Assembly: GCA_964446655.1 (NCBI GenBank)
Contig: CAYUPL010000004.1
Coordinates: 1-64,000, forward strand
From: Desulfopila_A sp964446655
Lineage (GTDB): Bacteria; Desulfobacterota; Desulfobulbia; Desulfobulbales; Desulfocapsaceae
Reading direction: 5' to 3'
DNA length: 64,000 nucleotides
Numbering within the stretch: the first letter of the stretch is position 1; the number at the start of each line of letters is the position of its first letter. The notes beneath the pieces are model-generated. The model saw only the letters and a list, made by a program, of their open reading frames with translations. It searched no databases and had not been told where the DNA came from. Both the position numbers and the translations under genes were made by a program. Below are positions 23,833-32,637 of this stretch, piece after piece.

Positions 23833-24629
23833 GGCTTGTATCCCCTTTCTCTCTGCTTCTCTTCCAGGCCGCAGAGCAGAAATCCAAGCAACGGAGCGCA
23901 TTTATCGGCGCAGGCCGGGTAGAAATGTCCGTGATACCGCGTTTTCGATTTATTGGTCCCACCCCAGTAAAATTCTGCGATACCGAGTGGAATAATGTTT
24001 TTAAGTATGGCGTGGCAGAGTAATTTGGGGGCGCAACAGTCTCCGGTGCCGGTCGGGATACCTCTATTTTGAGAAAAAAACGGTGCAAGTGAAGAGCTGT
24101 GCCCTCTGAAATTCCGTAACTGGTAGAGGGCGTGCAGCCGGGACATCAGTTGGCGGCAAAGGCTCTTTCTTCTGCTATTTATCCGTTGTCGTGCGGCAAC
24201 AGACATTTCCTTCCTGTCAAGCAGGGTCGACATTTTTTTGATCTTTTGTTCGGGAGCATCGTTTGTTGAGTGCCATATCTCTTCACTGAAGAGAGGGGGA
24301 ACCCAACCGGGTATGTTCCAGTGACCGTTGAACTGGCCGGAGAAGGCATACAGCAGGTGGATGTCGCCGTTGCCGTCGATACCCTCGAGTATGCCGAGCA
24401 TTTTCCCTCCGGTATTACTGTAGAGCTGTTTTGCGGCGTAGATGGGATTGGGGGGGAGGTTGCTGAAGAAATCGAGCCGCTGCTCCTGTTCCAACCGTTT
24501 CATCAGCGCTCGGCAGTGTTGCCGGGTATTGCCGCTTTGCAATTGATGCGTCATATTGCAGAAGGTGCAGTATCCGCTGAGAGGTGTCGATGTAACAGGC
24601 GCTGTTGTCTGGTGGACTTGCTTTTGCAT
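23829..24629 (-). CDS. N-terminal partner domain of a split RluA-like pseudouridine synthase
   Basis: A 266-residue protein I recognise as the accessory N-terminal half found fused to RluA domains in some gammaproteobacterial proteins of roughly 550 residues. Landmarks are CTFCNMTH near residue 22, PPNPIYAAKQLY, GKMLGILEG, SGQFNGHWNIPGWVPPLF, and IPTGTGDCCAPKLL with LGIAEFYWGG. It ends FYPACADKCAPLLGFLLCG. Repeated Cys pairs suggest metal binding. Its biochemical role is unknown to me; RNA recognition is a reasonable guess. Translation of the catalytic partner is coupled through ATGA. The ribosome binding site is weak, and the repeat at 24650-24738 lies only 20 bases upstream. Confidence 0.75.
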   Translation of the reverse strand: MQKQVHQTTAPVTSTPLSGYCTFCNMTHQLQSGNTRQHCRALMKRLEQEQRLDFFSNLPPNPIYAAKQLYSNTGGKMLGILEGIDGNGDIHLLYAFSGQFNGHWNIPGWVPPLFSEEIWHSTNDAPEQKIKKMSTLLDRKEMSVAARQRINSRRKSLCRQLMSRLHALYQLRNFRGHSSSLAPFFSQNRGIPTGTGDCCAPKLLCHAILKNIIPLGIAEFYWGGTNKSKTRYHGHFYPACADKCAPLLGFLLCGLEEKQRERGYKP

Positions 24630-24649
24630 CAGGATTCCATGGCCTTTGG

Positions 24650-24738
24650 TGAATATTGTGTATGATTTCCATATAAATCAATACTGCTTGAACATATTGA
24701 AATATAGTCGAAAATTACGAAAATTGACACAATGTTCA
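24650..24738 (+). repeat. 89 bp element with 12 bp terminal inverted repeats, copy 1
   Basis: The left end TGAATATTGTGT and right end ACACAATGTTCA are near-perfect inverted repeats. The interior shares ACTnCnTGAACATA, TTGAA and AAATTGACACAATG with the element at 38789-38876, which lies in the opposite orientation. It sits between divergent genes. It could be a miniature transposable element or a shared regulatory sequence. Confidence 0.6.
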
Positions 24739-24911
24739 TGAGAAGTCCGGGCTATAGAAAAATAAGCACAACACAGTACGCCTCTATTGAATTTTAGTGC
24801 TGTCGTGGTATACATGGCGAATTGGTATGTGTCGTGCAGCGCCACTTTGAGTTTACTGCTAATAGTATATCAACAGGTGAATATTACAATCGAAATGATA
24901 CAGGAGCCGCA

Positions 24912-27900
24912 ATGCTGCGTTTAGCTGATATTCGAATACGTCCCAAACTGCTCTTTCTATTTCTGCAGATAGGCCTGTTCCCTATTGTTGTGGCGGGATA
25001 CCTTTACAGCTATTGGACCGAGAAGGCTCTCGTGGAAGAATCTTTTGGTAAATTAACCACCGTGCAGGCCATTCGTAAAGGACAGATAGAAAATCACTTC
25101 AGCAGAAACTTCAGTGATATTCGTCTATTGGCCGATTCGGAGAGGATATATAATTTTCTCGACAGGATGTCCTCTTATAAAAAGAACATGGCAGACTCTT
25201 CTCAGCAGAATTTTAACGTGCACACCGAGGAATATGAGCTTCTGACCAGAGAGATGCGTAAACCTTTGCAGGATTATGCCTTTTTGAATGGCTATACCGA
25301 CCTCTATCTCATCGATGTTGAGCATGGGCAGGTGATGTTTTCGGTGCGTAACCGGGAGGATAACGGTACAAACCTGCAACACGGCAGTTTGAAAAACAGC
25401 GGTCTTGCCCGGGTCTGGCGAGAAGTGATGGATTCCGGAACAACCGTTATTTCCGATTTTTCCCCATACGGACCGGCTGAAGATAAGGAAGTGGCCTTTA
25501 TCGGCCACCCGGTAACCAACTTGTCCGGCCATAAGATCAGTGTGGTGGTCCTCAGTTTCAGTCCGGCACTGGTAGCAACTATTACCGAGTCTCGCAAGGG
25601 TATGGGGGAGACCGGCGAATCCTACCTCCTCGGCTGGTATAAGGAGACAAACACCTTTGAGTTACGGAGCAATTTAACAACCATGGGTGACGGCCTGTAT
25701 GTGGTTGGTTACGATCTCGGCAGAAAACTTGATTACTGGGAGGATGCGTTGCGTTCGGGGGATAGCGGCGGCAGAGGGGAATATATTGACAGTTCCGGCA
25801 AGAAAGTTCTGGTCGCCTTCGATAAATTGAAAATTGAGGGACTTGACTGGTATCTCATCTCGAAGATCGACCGATATGAGGTCACTGCGCCGGTGCGTCT
25901 CTTGTATCAGAAAATCGGATGGTTTGCCTTCTTTTTTACTCTGCTGATCACCGCCTGGGCCTGGTTGCTCTCCCGGGGATTTACCCGGCCTATTCTTCGG
26001 GATATAGCGTTTGCCGAGCAGATTTCTCATGGCAAGTATGATGAAAGACTTGTTGATAACAGAAAAGATGAGCTGGGCGATCTGGCCAGGTCTTTGAACG
26101 AGATGGCCGTCAATCTCAAGGAGGTGAACTGGCTCAAATCAGGCAAGGAGCAGCTGGACGACACCATTCGTGGTGAATTCGAACCGGATGAGCTGGCACG
26201 GCGCTGCATCGGTTTCTTTGTCAGATATTTCGAAGCCGAGCTGGGCGCCATCTTTCTCAACAACCAGGGAACATTGGAATTGCGGGCCTCTCATGCCTTC
26301 AGCGATCGGCGCGGGAATTTCAACAGTTTTGCCTTTGGCGAGGGCTTGGTGGGACAGGCGGCCCTGGAGGGTGAGATTCTCTCTTTCAGCCTCGTGGAAG
26401 AAGATGCACCGCCCCTGAACTATGGCGCAGGGCAACACCCCCTTAACCATTACATGTGTGTTCCGATTCATAGTGACGGCGAGGTGGCCGGTGTGATGCT
26501 CATCGGCACGACCGAACCGATTACCGCTCTGCAGAAAAAATTTCTCCAGCAGAATAGTGCCAATATGGCTATTCTTTTCAGCGCCGCCACTTCACGACAG
26601 AAAATTGCAGAGCTGCTTGCGGCGGCCCGCTTACAACAGGAAAAACTGGAAGTTACCAACGACCAGTTGGAGAAGCAGGCCGAAGTGTTGCGTCAATCCC
26701 AGGCGGAAATGCAGGCGCAGCAGGAAGAGTTGCGAGTCACCAATGAAGAGCTTGAGGAACAGGCTCGGGCTCTGCAGGAATCCAAGACCGAGCTGCAGGC
26801 GCAGCAGGAAGAGCTGCGGATCACCAACGAGGAACTGGAGGAGCGCACCCGGGCTCTGGAGGCGCAGAAGAGTGAAATCTGGGCGAAAAACAGTGATCTG
26901 CGCGAGGCTCAGGAAATTGTTGAGCGCAAGGTTGAAGAGCTGGAGGTGGCCGGCAAATACAAGTCTGAATTTCTGGCAAACATGTCCCACGAGTTGCGTA
27001 CACCATTAAACAGCATACTCATCCTGTCGCAGTTGCTTGGTAATAACAAGGACGGCAACCTTAGTTCCCGGCAGGTGGAGTCGGCCCAGGCCATCAACTC
27101 TTCCGGGGCGGAGCTGCTCAAGCTTATTAATGAGATTCTGGATCTTTCTAAAATTGAAGCGGGTAAAATCGATCTGGTCATCGAGGATGTGCCGTTGCAG
27201 CGCATCATCGAAGACCTGGAGCGAATGTATGGAGAAGTTGCCAAAAACAAGGGATTGAATCTGGAATTTGTGGTGGCCGAGGGTCTACCCGCCGTCATGA
27301 GGACCGACTCGCAGAGACTGCAGCAGGTCCTCCGTAACCTGATTACCAACGCCTTTAAATTTACCAGAGAAGGTACAGTGTCGCTCCATATCGGTCGACC
27401 GGAACAGCAGCATCTGCAAAACTCGTCCCTGACGGTAGAAAACAGCCTTGCTTTCGCCGTCAAGGATGAGGGGATTGGTATTCCCGAAGAGAAACAGCGA
27501 GTTATTTTCGAGGCTTTTCAGCAGGCTGACGGTTCAACCAGCAGGAATTATGGGGGGACCGGCTTAGGACTCTCTATATCGAAGGAGTTGATCAGACTTC
27601 TCGACGGCTCCATTCACCTCGTTTCCGTCCAGGGAAAGGGCAGTGTCTTTACCGTGGTGGTGCCTGTTGAATACAGTGGAGAAGGTGGAAGCCGGCAACC
27701 TGTTACAAAAGAGAGTAAAGAAGAAATTACTCTTTCCGCATCAACAGATATCGCAGAAGATCGGAGCCCAAAAGGTGCAGCACAGCCTCCTGGTGGGCAG
27801 TCCGAAGAGGTAATTGATGACAGAAAAGATAGTACTCCCGGCAGTAAAAGCCTTTTGATTATAGAGGATGACCATAAATTTGCCACGATCCTGCGGGATT

Positions 27901-29012
27901 TTGCCAGAGAGCGGGGATTCCTGTGCATCATTGCCGGGGATGGTGAAACAGGCCTCCATTTTGCCGACTACTACAGGCCCAGCGCCATAATTCTTGATAT
28001 TGGACTGCCGGGCATCGACGGCTGGGATGTTATGGAAAGGCTCAAGGATAATCCGGACCTGCGTCATATTCCGGTGCATTTCATGTCGGCGGCCGATAGT
28101 TCTCTTGATGCCCTTCGTATGGGAGCCATCGGTTACCTGACCAAGCCTGTTTCTCTGGAAAAGATAGACGAGACTTTAGGAAAACTGGAGAACATGATCG
28201 CCAAGCCGGTGAGCAGGCTGCTTCTTGTCGAAGACGACGCCATGCAGCGGGAAAGCATCAAGGAGCTGATCGGCAATTCCGACGTCAAGACCACAGCTGT
28301 AGCCACCGGCGCGGAGGCGTATCGGGAGCTTGAGAAGACCAGTTATGACTGCGTTATCCTCGATCTCGGTCTACACGATATGTCCGGATTTGAGCTGCTT
28401 GAAAAAGTCAGAAATAACGTGGAGATATCGGGGGTTCCGATAATTATCTATACCGGCAGGGAGTTGACGGAGGATGAAGAAAAACAACTGAGCCGCTATG
28501 CCGAGAGCATCATCATAAAGGGAGTGAAATCACCGGAAAGGCTTCTGGATGAATCAGCTCTTTTCCTCCATCGGGTCGAGGCTGATCTCCCCGAAGAGAA
28601 GCGAAACATGTTGAAGATGGTGCACAACCAGGAAGCAGTACTCAGCGGCAGCAAAATCCTGCTGGTCGATGATGATATGCGCAATGTCTTTGCTCTTTCC
28701 AGTGTATTGGAAGAGCGCAATATTGAAATCGTCATTGCACGTGACGGCCTCGAGTGTTTGGAAAAGCTCGAAGAAACGGAGGGAATCGATGCCGTTTTGA
28801 TGGATATTATGATGCCCCGCATGGATGGTTATGAAGCCATGCGTTGCATTCGCCGGATGGCTAAATTTAAGAAACTGCCCATCATTGCCCTGACTGCCAA
28901 GGCCATGAAGGGAGACAGGAGCAAATGCATTGAAGCCGGAGCTAATGACTATCTGGCCAAACCGGTAAACCCCGATAAACTGCTTTCCATGTTACGTGTG
29001 TGGTTGTACTGA
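24912..29012 (+). CDS. hybrid sensor histidine kinase with HAMP, GAF and three receiver domains
   Basis: About 1366 residues from the ATG at 24912, which has AGGAG six bases upstream; a start at 24822 is less likely. A transmembrane helix (about 12-32), a periplasmic sensor region (33-335) and a second helix (336-353) come first. Then come HAMP (354-406), GAF (413-563) and a long coiled coil (566-683) with a repeated QAQQEELR-TNEELEE unit. The kinase core has phospho-accepting His693 in MSHELRTPLNS and an ATPase domain to about 920. Three receivers follow (about 980-1100, 1101-1220, 1247-1366), each with an intact Asp (IILDIGLP, VILDLGLH, VLMDIMMP). It heads an operon with CheR, CheB and a GGDEF protein. 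The stimulus is unknown. Confidence 0.93.
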   Translation: MLRLADIRIRPKLLFLFLQIGLFPIVVAGYLYSYWTEKALVEESFGKLTTVQAIRKGQIENHFSRNFSDIRLLADSERIYNFLDRMSSYKKNMADSSQQNFNVHTEEYELLTREMRKPLQDYAFLNGYTDLYLIDVEHGQVMFSVRNREDNGTNLQHGSLKNSGLARVWREVMDSGTTVISDFSPYGPAEDKEVAFIGHPVTNLSGHKISVVVLSFSPALVATITESRKGMGETGESYLLGWYKETNTFELRSNLTTMGDGLYVVGYDLGRKLDYWEDALRSGDSGGRGEYIDSSGKKVLVAFDKLKIEGLDWYLISKIDRYEVTAPVRLLYQKIGWFAFFFTLLITAWAWLLSRGFTRPILRDIAFAEQISHGKYDERLVDNRKDELGDLARSLNEMAVNLKEVNWLKSGKEQLDDTIRGEFEPDELARRCIGFFVRYFEAELGAIFLNNQGTLELRASHAFSDRRGNFNSFAFGEGLVGQAALEGEILSFSLVEEDAPPLNYGAGQHPLNHYMCVPIHSDGEVAGVMLIGTTEPITALQKKFLQQNSANMAILFSAATSRQKIAELLAAARLQQEKLEVTNDQLEKQAEVLRQSQAEMQAQQEELRVTNEELEEQARALQESKTELQAQQEELRITNEELEERTRALEAQKSEIWAKNSDLREAQEIVERKVEELEVAGKYKSEFLANMSHELRTPLNSILILSQLLGNNKDGNLSSRQVESAQAINSSGAELLKLINEILDLSKIEAGKIDLVIEDVPLQRIIEDLERMYGEVAKNKGLNLEFVVAEGLPAVMRTDSQRLQQVLRNLITNAFKFTREGTVSLHIGRPEQQHLQNSSLTVENSLAFAVKDEGIGIPEEKQRVIFEAFQQADGSTSRNYGGTGLGLSISKELIRLLDGSIHLVSVQGKGSVFTVVVPVEYSGEGGSRQPVTKESKEEITLSASTDIAEDRSPKGAAQPPGGQSEEVIDDRKDSTPGSKSLLIIEDDHKFATILRDFARERGFLCIIAGDGETGLHFADYYRPSAIILDIGLPGIDGWDVMERLKDNPDLRHIPVHFMSAADSSLDALRMGAIGYLTKPVSLEKIDETLGKLENMIAKPVSRLLLVEDDAMQRESIKELIGNSDVKTTAVATGAEAYRELEKTSYDCVILDLGLHDMSGFELLEKVRNNVEISGVPIIIYTGRELTEDEEKQLSRYAESIIIKGVKSPERLLDESALFLHRVEADLPEEKRNMLKMVHNQEAVLSGSKILLVDDDMRNVFALSSVLEERNIEIVIARDGLECLEKLEETEGIDAVLMDIMMPRMDGYEAMRCIRRMAKFKKLPIIALTAKAMKGDRSKCIEAGANDYLAKPVNPDKLLSMLRVWLY

Positions 29013-29851
29013 TGGACGATAAAAAGCGGCAGGTAGACAATGAGAATCTCGAAATACGGCTTCTTCTTGAGGCCGTTTATCAGAGATATGGGTATGATTT
29101 CAGGAATTATGCCGGAGCTCATACAAAGAGAAGGCTGCAGCATCGAAAAGCTGTTTCCGGATTAAATAACTACTCGGAAATGCTCCATAAAATTATATAT
29201 GAGGAGGAGTATTTCAATGCCGTTTTACTCGATCTTTCCATCAACGTAACGGAGATGTTCAGGGATCCCTGGTTTTACAGGGAGGTGCGTGAAAGGGTGA
29301 TACCGCATCTGCAGACCTATCCCTTTATCAAGGTGTGGCATGCCGGCTGTTCCGCGGGACAGGAGGTGTATTCCATGGCCATCCTGCTTGAAGAGGAGGG
29401 CATGAAGGAACGAACCCAGATATATGCCACTGATTTTAACGAATTGATTCTGGCTAAGGCCAAAGAGGGAATTTACCCGCTGGATGCCGTTCGGCACTAT
29501 ACTGCAAACTATATTGAGTCGGGCGGCAGTGCATCATTTTCCGATTATTATACCGCCGATGACAGGCATGTGATCCTGAAGAGTTCCCTGCGGCAGAAGG
29601 TGCTGTTTTCTTCTCATAATCTGGTTACAGATGGCGTCTTTGGTGAAATGAATGTTATTTTTTGCCGCAATGTTTTGATATATTTCAACAAAGAGCTGCA
29701 AGAGAGAGTGTTGCGGCTCTTTTATGACAGCCTCTGTCCCGGTGGTTTCCTCTGTCTTGGCTCCAAGGAAAGCCTTACTTTTACCGGGGTTGTTGATAAA
29801 TTTGAAACGGTGGCCGCTCGAGAGAAGATCTACCGCAAGAAACGAAGCTGA
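29012..29851 (+). CDS. CheR-type protein-glutamate methyltransferase
   Basis: About 279 residues. The ATG at 29012 shares its A with the kinase stop (TGATG), so translation is coupled; a GTG at 29000 would add four residues. The N-terminal helical domain (EAVYQRYGYDFRNYAGAHTKRRLQHR) is typical of CheR. The SAM-binding part follows: WHAGCSAGQEVYSMA, YATDFNELILAKA, NVIFCRNVLIYF, and LGSKESLTF. CheR methylates glutamates on chemoreceptor helices. No receptor gene is present in the window, so the substrate here may be a remote receptor or the coiled coil of the adjacent kinase, which is an inference. Confidence 0.92.
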   Translation: MDDKKRQVDNENLEIRLLLEAVYQRYGYDFRNYAGAHTKRRLQHRKAVSGLNNYSEMLHKIIYEEEYFNAVLLDLSINVTEMFRDPWFYREVRERVIPHLQTYPFIKVWHAGCSAGQEVYSMAILLEEEGMKERTQIYATDFNELILAKAKEGIYPLDAVRHYTANYIESGGSASFSDYYTADDRHVILKSSLRQKVLFSSHNLVTDGVFGEMNVIFCRNVLIYFNKELQERVLRLFYDSLCPGGFLCLGSKESLTFTGVVDKFETVAAREKIYRKKRS

Positions 29852-29896
29852 AAAGGAAGACGGCAAAAATTAAGCTGACAAAAATTAAGGTGGCTC

Positions 29897-30487
29897 ATGG
29901 CAGCAAAATCCGGTAAATATCAGGCCGTGGTTGTCGGAGTCTCGGCAGGCGGTATTGCCGCTCTGGAAAAGATCTTGCCGACGCTGCCAAGTGATTTTTG
30001 TCCGGCTGTGATGATTGTGCAGCATATGGCGGCCGGCGGAGGGAGTTATCTGGTGGAGCGGTTCTCCGCCATAACTGCGTTGCCGGTCAGGGAGGCTGTC
30101 GATAAAGAGCATATCACCGCGGGAACAATCTATTTTGCTCCTGCCGATTATCATCTTCTGGTGGAAAGCGGCAAGACGCTGGCATTGTCGGCCGAGGCCA
30201 AGGTCAACTACTCCAGGCCTTCGATCGATGTATTGTTTGAGACGGCAGCGGAAGCCTATTGCCGCAGGCTGATTGGAGTGATACTGACCGGAGCCAACGC
30301 TGATGGGGCGGCAGGCCTTGCCCGGGTGAAGGAACTCGGCGGTACCGCTATTGTGCAGACGCCTTCCACCGCCGAAGTGGATATCATGCCGCTGGCGGCA
30401 ATGAAGGCCACCGCTGTGGATTACGTCGTACCCCCGGAGGACATGGGAGCACTGCTTGTGTCTCTGGACCAATACGAGGAAGAATGA
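29897..30487 (+). CDS. CheB-type methylesterase domain protein without receiver
   Basis: A 196-residue protein corresponding only to the catalytic domain of CheB. The triad is Ser16 in GVSAGG, His43 in VQHM, and Asp136 in TGANADGA. Classical CheB has an N-terminal phospho-receiver that relieves inhibition; it is absent here, so activity must be controlled differently or by the separate receivers of this operon. It would remove methyl groups placed by CheR. It overlaps the following GGDEF gene by ATGA. Confidence 0.92.
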   Translation: MAAKSGKYQAVVVGVSAGGIAALEKILPTLPSDFCPAVMIVQHMAAGGGSYLVERFSAITALPVREAVDKEHITAGTIYFAPADYHLLVESGKTLALSAEAKVNYSRPSIDVLFETAAEAYCRRLIGVILTGANADGAAGLARVKELGGTAIVQTPSTAEVDIMPLAAMKATAVDYVVPPEDMGALLVSLDQYEEE

Positions 30488-31521
30488 GTAAGGCAAAGAT
30501 TTTAATTGTAGATGATCGTCCGGAGAATCTATTTGTTTTGGAATCTCTGATAGATGGCCCGGATGTGGAGCTTGTCCGGGCTGCCTCGGGCAATGAAGCC
30601 CTGGCCAAGGTGCTGGATCACGATTTCGCCCTGGTTCTGCTCGATGTGCAGATGCCCGGCATGGACGGTTATGAAGTGGCGGAATTGATGCGCGGCAACC
30701 GTGTCACCAGAAATATTCCCATAATTTTCGTAACCGCAAAGCATAAGGAACAGGCCAGTATCTTTAAAGGGTATGACTCCGGGGCGGTGGATTATCTTTT
30801 CAAACCCTTGGAACCGGTCATCCTCAAAGGGAAAGTAGGTGTTTTCCTGGAGTTATATCGACAGAAAAAAGAGCTTGAGGATAAAACCCGGGAACTGGAC
30901 CGGCGTCTAGCCGACCTCGAGGAGCTGAAACGACTGCTGGAGCGCACCAACGAGCAGTTGACCCATCTGTCAAAAATGGATGGGCTTACAGGTATTCTCA
31001 ATCGTAGAAGTTTTGATGAAATACTCAAGGATGAATGGCAGCGGGGAATACGCAGTCAGCGGCCGCTGTCTATCCTGCTGGTTGATATCGATTACTTCAA
31101 GCCCTATAATGATAGTTATGGTCACATCCTGGGAGATGATATCCTCAAGCTCGTGGCGCGGACCCTCAACGGCTCTGCCTTTAGACATGTTGATAAGGTT
31201 GCCCGATACGGTGGGGAGGAATTTGTCTTCATCCTGCCCGATACCGATTTGCAGGGTGCCGAACTGATGGCGGAGAGAGTGCGCAGTGATGTCTTTCATC
31301 TTGATATCGAACATAGTGGCTCCCCTAAGGATAAACGATTGACGGTAAGTGTCGGAGTAGCAACCATCTTGCCGCAAATGTCGCTTGATCCCGTGCAGGT
31401 ACTCGAGTTTGCCGATGTGAAACTCTATGAGGCCAAAGCTTCCGGGAGGAACTGCTGGCGTTCGGGAATGTTTGGAGAGAATACCACTTCTTTTTTGGCA
31501 GATAGGGATATTCCTGCATAA
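30484..31521 (+). CDS. response regulator with GGDEF (diguanylate cyclase) output
   Basis: A 345-residue protein. The receiver (1 to about 125) has ILIVDDRPEN, the phospho-Asp in LVLLDVQMPGMDG, and the Lys of YLFKPL. A coiled coil (about 120-165) leads to a GGDEF domain with GGEEF at 243-247, the active-site signature of diguanylate cyclases. RHVD five residues before it is the RxxD inhibitory site, so product feedback by c-di-GMP is expected. It probably takes the phosphate from the upstream kinase and turns the signal into c-di-GMP. It is last in the four-gene operon. Confidence 0.92.
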   Translation: MSKAKILIVDDRPENLFVLESLIDGPDVELVRAASGNEALAKVLDHDFALVLLDVQMPGMDGYEVAELMRGNRVTRNIPIIFVTAKHKEQASIFKGYDSGAVDYLFKPLEPVILKGKVGVFLELYRQKKELEDKTRELDRRLADLEELKRLLERTNEQLTHLSKMDGLTGILNRRSFDEILKDEWQRGIRSQRPLSILLVDIDYFKPYNDSYGHILGDDILKLVARTLNGSAFRHVDKVARYGGEEFVFILPDTDLQGAELMAERVRSDVFHLDIEHSGSPKDKRLTVSVGVATILPQMSLDPVQVLEFADVKLYEAKASGRNCWRSGMFGENTTSFLADRDIPA

Positions 31522-31560
31522 GGCCCGCTATATTTTCACTACTTTTCCGTAAAGGACAGC

Positions 31561-32571
31561 ATGGCACCTCAGCACTCACGCCGTTCGGAAACACCTCGTT
31601 TTGCCACACTGCATCCTGATGATGTAATAAATCTGGTGGAGCGTTCTCTGCAGCGGGAATTCTCCAATCTTTTTCGCCCTTTGAACAGTTACATCAACCG
31701 GGTCTTTGAGCTGGAGGACCGCGACGGTAAGGGAGTTGTCGTCAAATTCTATCGCCCCGGCCGCTGGAGTGCAGCGGCCATCATGGATGAACACCGTTTT
31801 CTTCTCCAGCTGGCACAGCTTGAGATCCCTAGTATTGCGCCCCTGTCTTTATACGACGGCACGACACTGGGAACGTGGGAAAACATTCATTTTGCAGTTT
31901 TTCCTAAATGCGGCGGAAGAAGCGTGGACGAGTTTAACGATGATCAGTGGGAGGAGCTTGGTCGCCTTGTCGGGAGAACCCATGCCGTCGGACAGATAGA
32001 GAGTGCTGAACACAGAGAGACAATGGCGCCCTCTGCCTCCACCACGGGCCAGATACAATATCTCAGAGAAAAAGAGCTGGTGGCTCCTGAGGTGGAGCAG
32101 GATTTTTTTACTCTCACAGCACGACTGGTGCAGGAAATTGAACCACTTTTTGAAGGTGTGCCTATACAAAGGATTCATGGAGATCTGCATTTCTCCAACC
32201 TGATTTACCGGCCCGGTGAGTCCTTTTTTCTGATAGATTTTGACGATATGGTTATGGGACCCCAGATACAGGATGTCTGGATGCTTCTGTTGCAGTACGG
32301 TGAAGACAGCCTGGTGGAACTGGATCTTTTTCTTGAAGGGTATGAGCAGTTTTGCCGCCTTGACCGGCGAACATGCAGATTGATCGAGCCTTTGCGGGCT
32401 ATGCGCTATATTCATTATCTGGCTTGGTGCGGTTATCAGGTGGTGGAAGATGGCGCAACCCCGGCATCACCAGATTTCGGCAGTATTGGATTCTGGCGCA
32501 ACGAAGTAAAGGAGCTTGCCGATCAACTGGAGCGTATTCGTACGGCTGTAAATCCTTTTGGTCACCTCTGA
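31561..32571 (+). CDS. srkA: SrkA/RdoA-like stress-response Ser/Thr kinase
   Basis: A 336-residue kinase of the aminoglycoside-phosphotransferase fold resembling E. coli SrkA (YihE). It has NSYINRVFELEDRDGKGVVVKFYRPGRW near the start, the catalytic loop HGDLHFSNLIY, and the metal-binding LIDFDDM. SrkA counteracts stress-induced death in enteric bacteria; the role here is inferred by similarity. The ribosome binding site AAAGGACAGC precedes the ATG. It is probably its own transcription unit ending at the hairpin at 32596. Confidence 0.88.
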   Translation: MAPQHSRRSETPRFATLHPDDVINLVERSLQREFSNLFRPLNSYINRVFELEDRDGKGVVVKFYRPGRWSAAAIMDEHRFLLQLAQLEIPSIAPLSLYDGTTLGTWENIHFAVFPKCGGRSVDEFNDDQWEELGRLVGRTHAVGQIESAEHRETMAPSASTTGQIQYLREKELVAPEVEQDFFTLTARLVQEIEPLFEGVPIQRIHGDLHFSNLIYRPGESFFLIDFDDMVMGPQIQDVWMLLLQYGEDSLVELDLFLEGYEQFCRLDRRTCRLIEPLRAMRYIHYLAWCGYQVVEDGATPASPDFGSIGFWRNEVKELADQLERIRTAVNPFGHL

Positions 32572-32595
32572 TACCTGCATGGGTATTGCAGGGGG

Positions 32596-32624
32596 ACCCC
32601 GCTGTCGTCCGGCACAGACGGGGT
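32596..32624. terminator. stem-loop between convergent genes
   Basis: ACCCCGCTGT and ACAGACGGGGT form a stem with one bulged base around a short loop, between the stops of srkA and the spermidine-synthase-like gene. It is followed by AATTTC on the plus strand. It is a plausible shared terminator without a strong T-tract. Confidence 0.5.
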
Positions 32625-32637
32625 AATTTCCTGAAGA

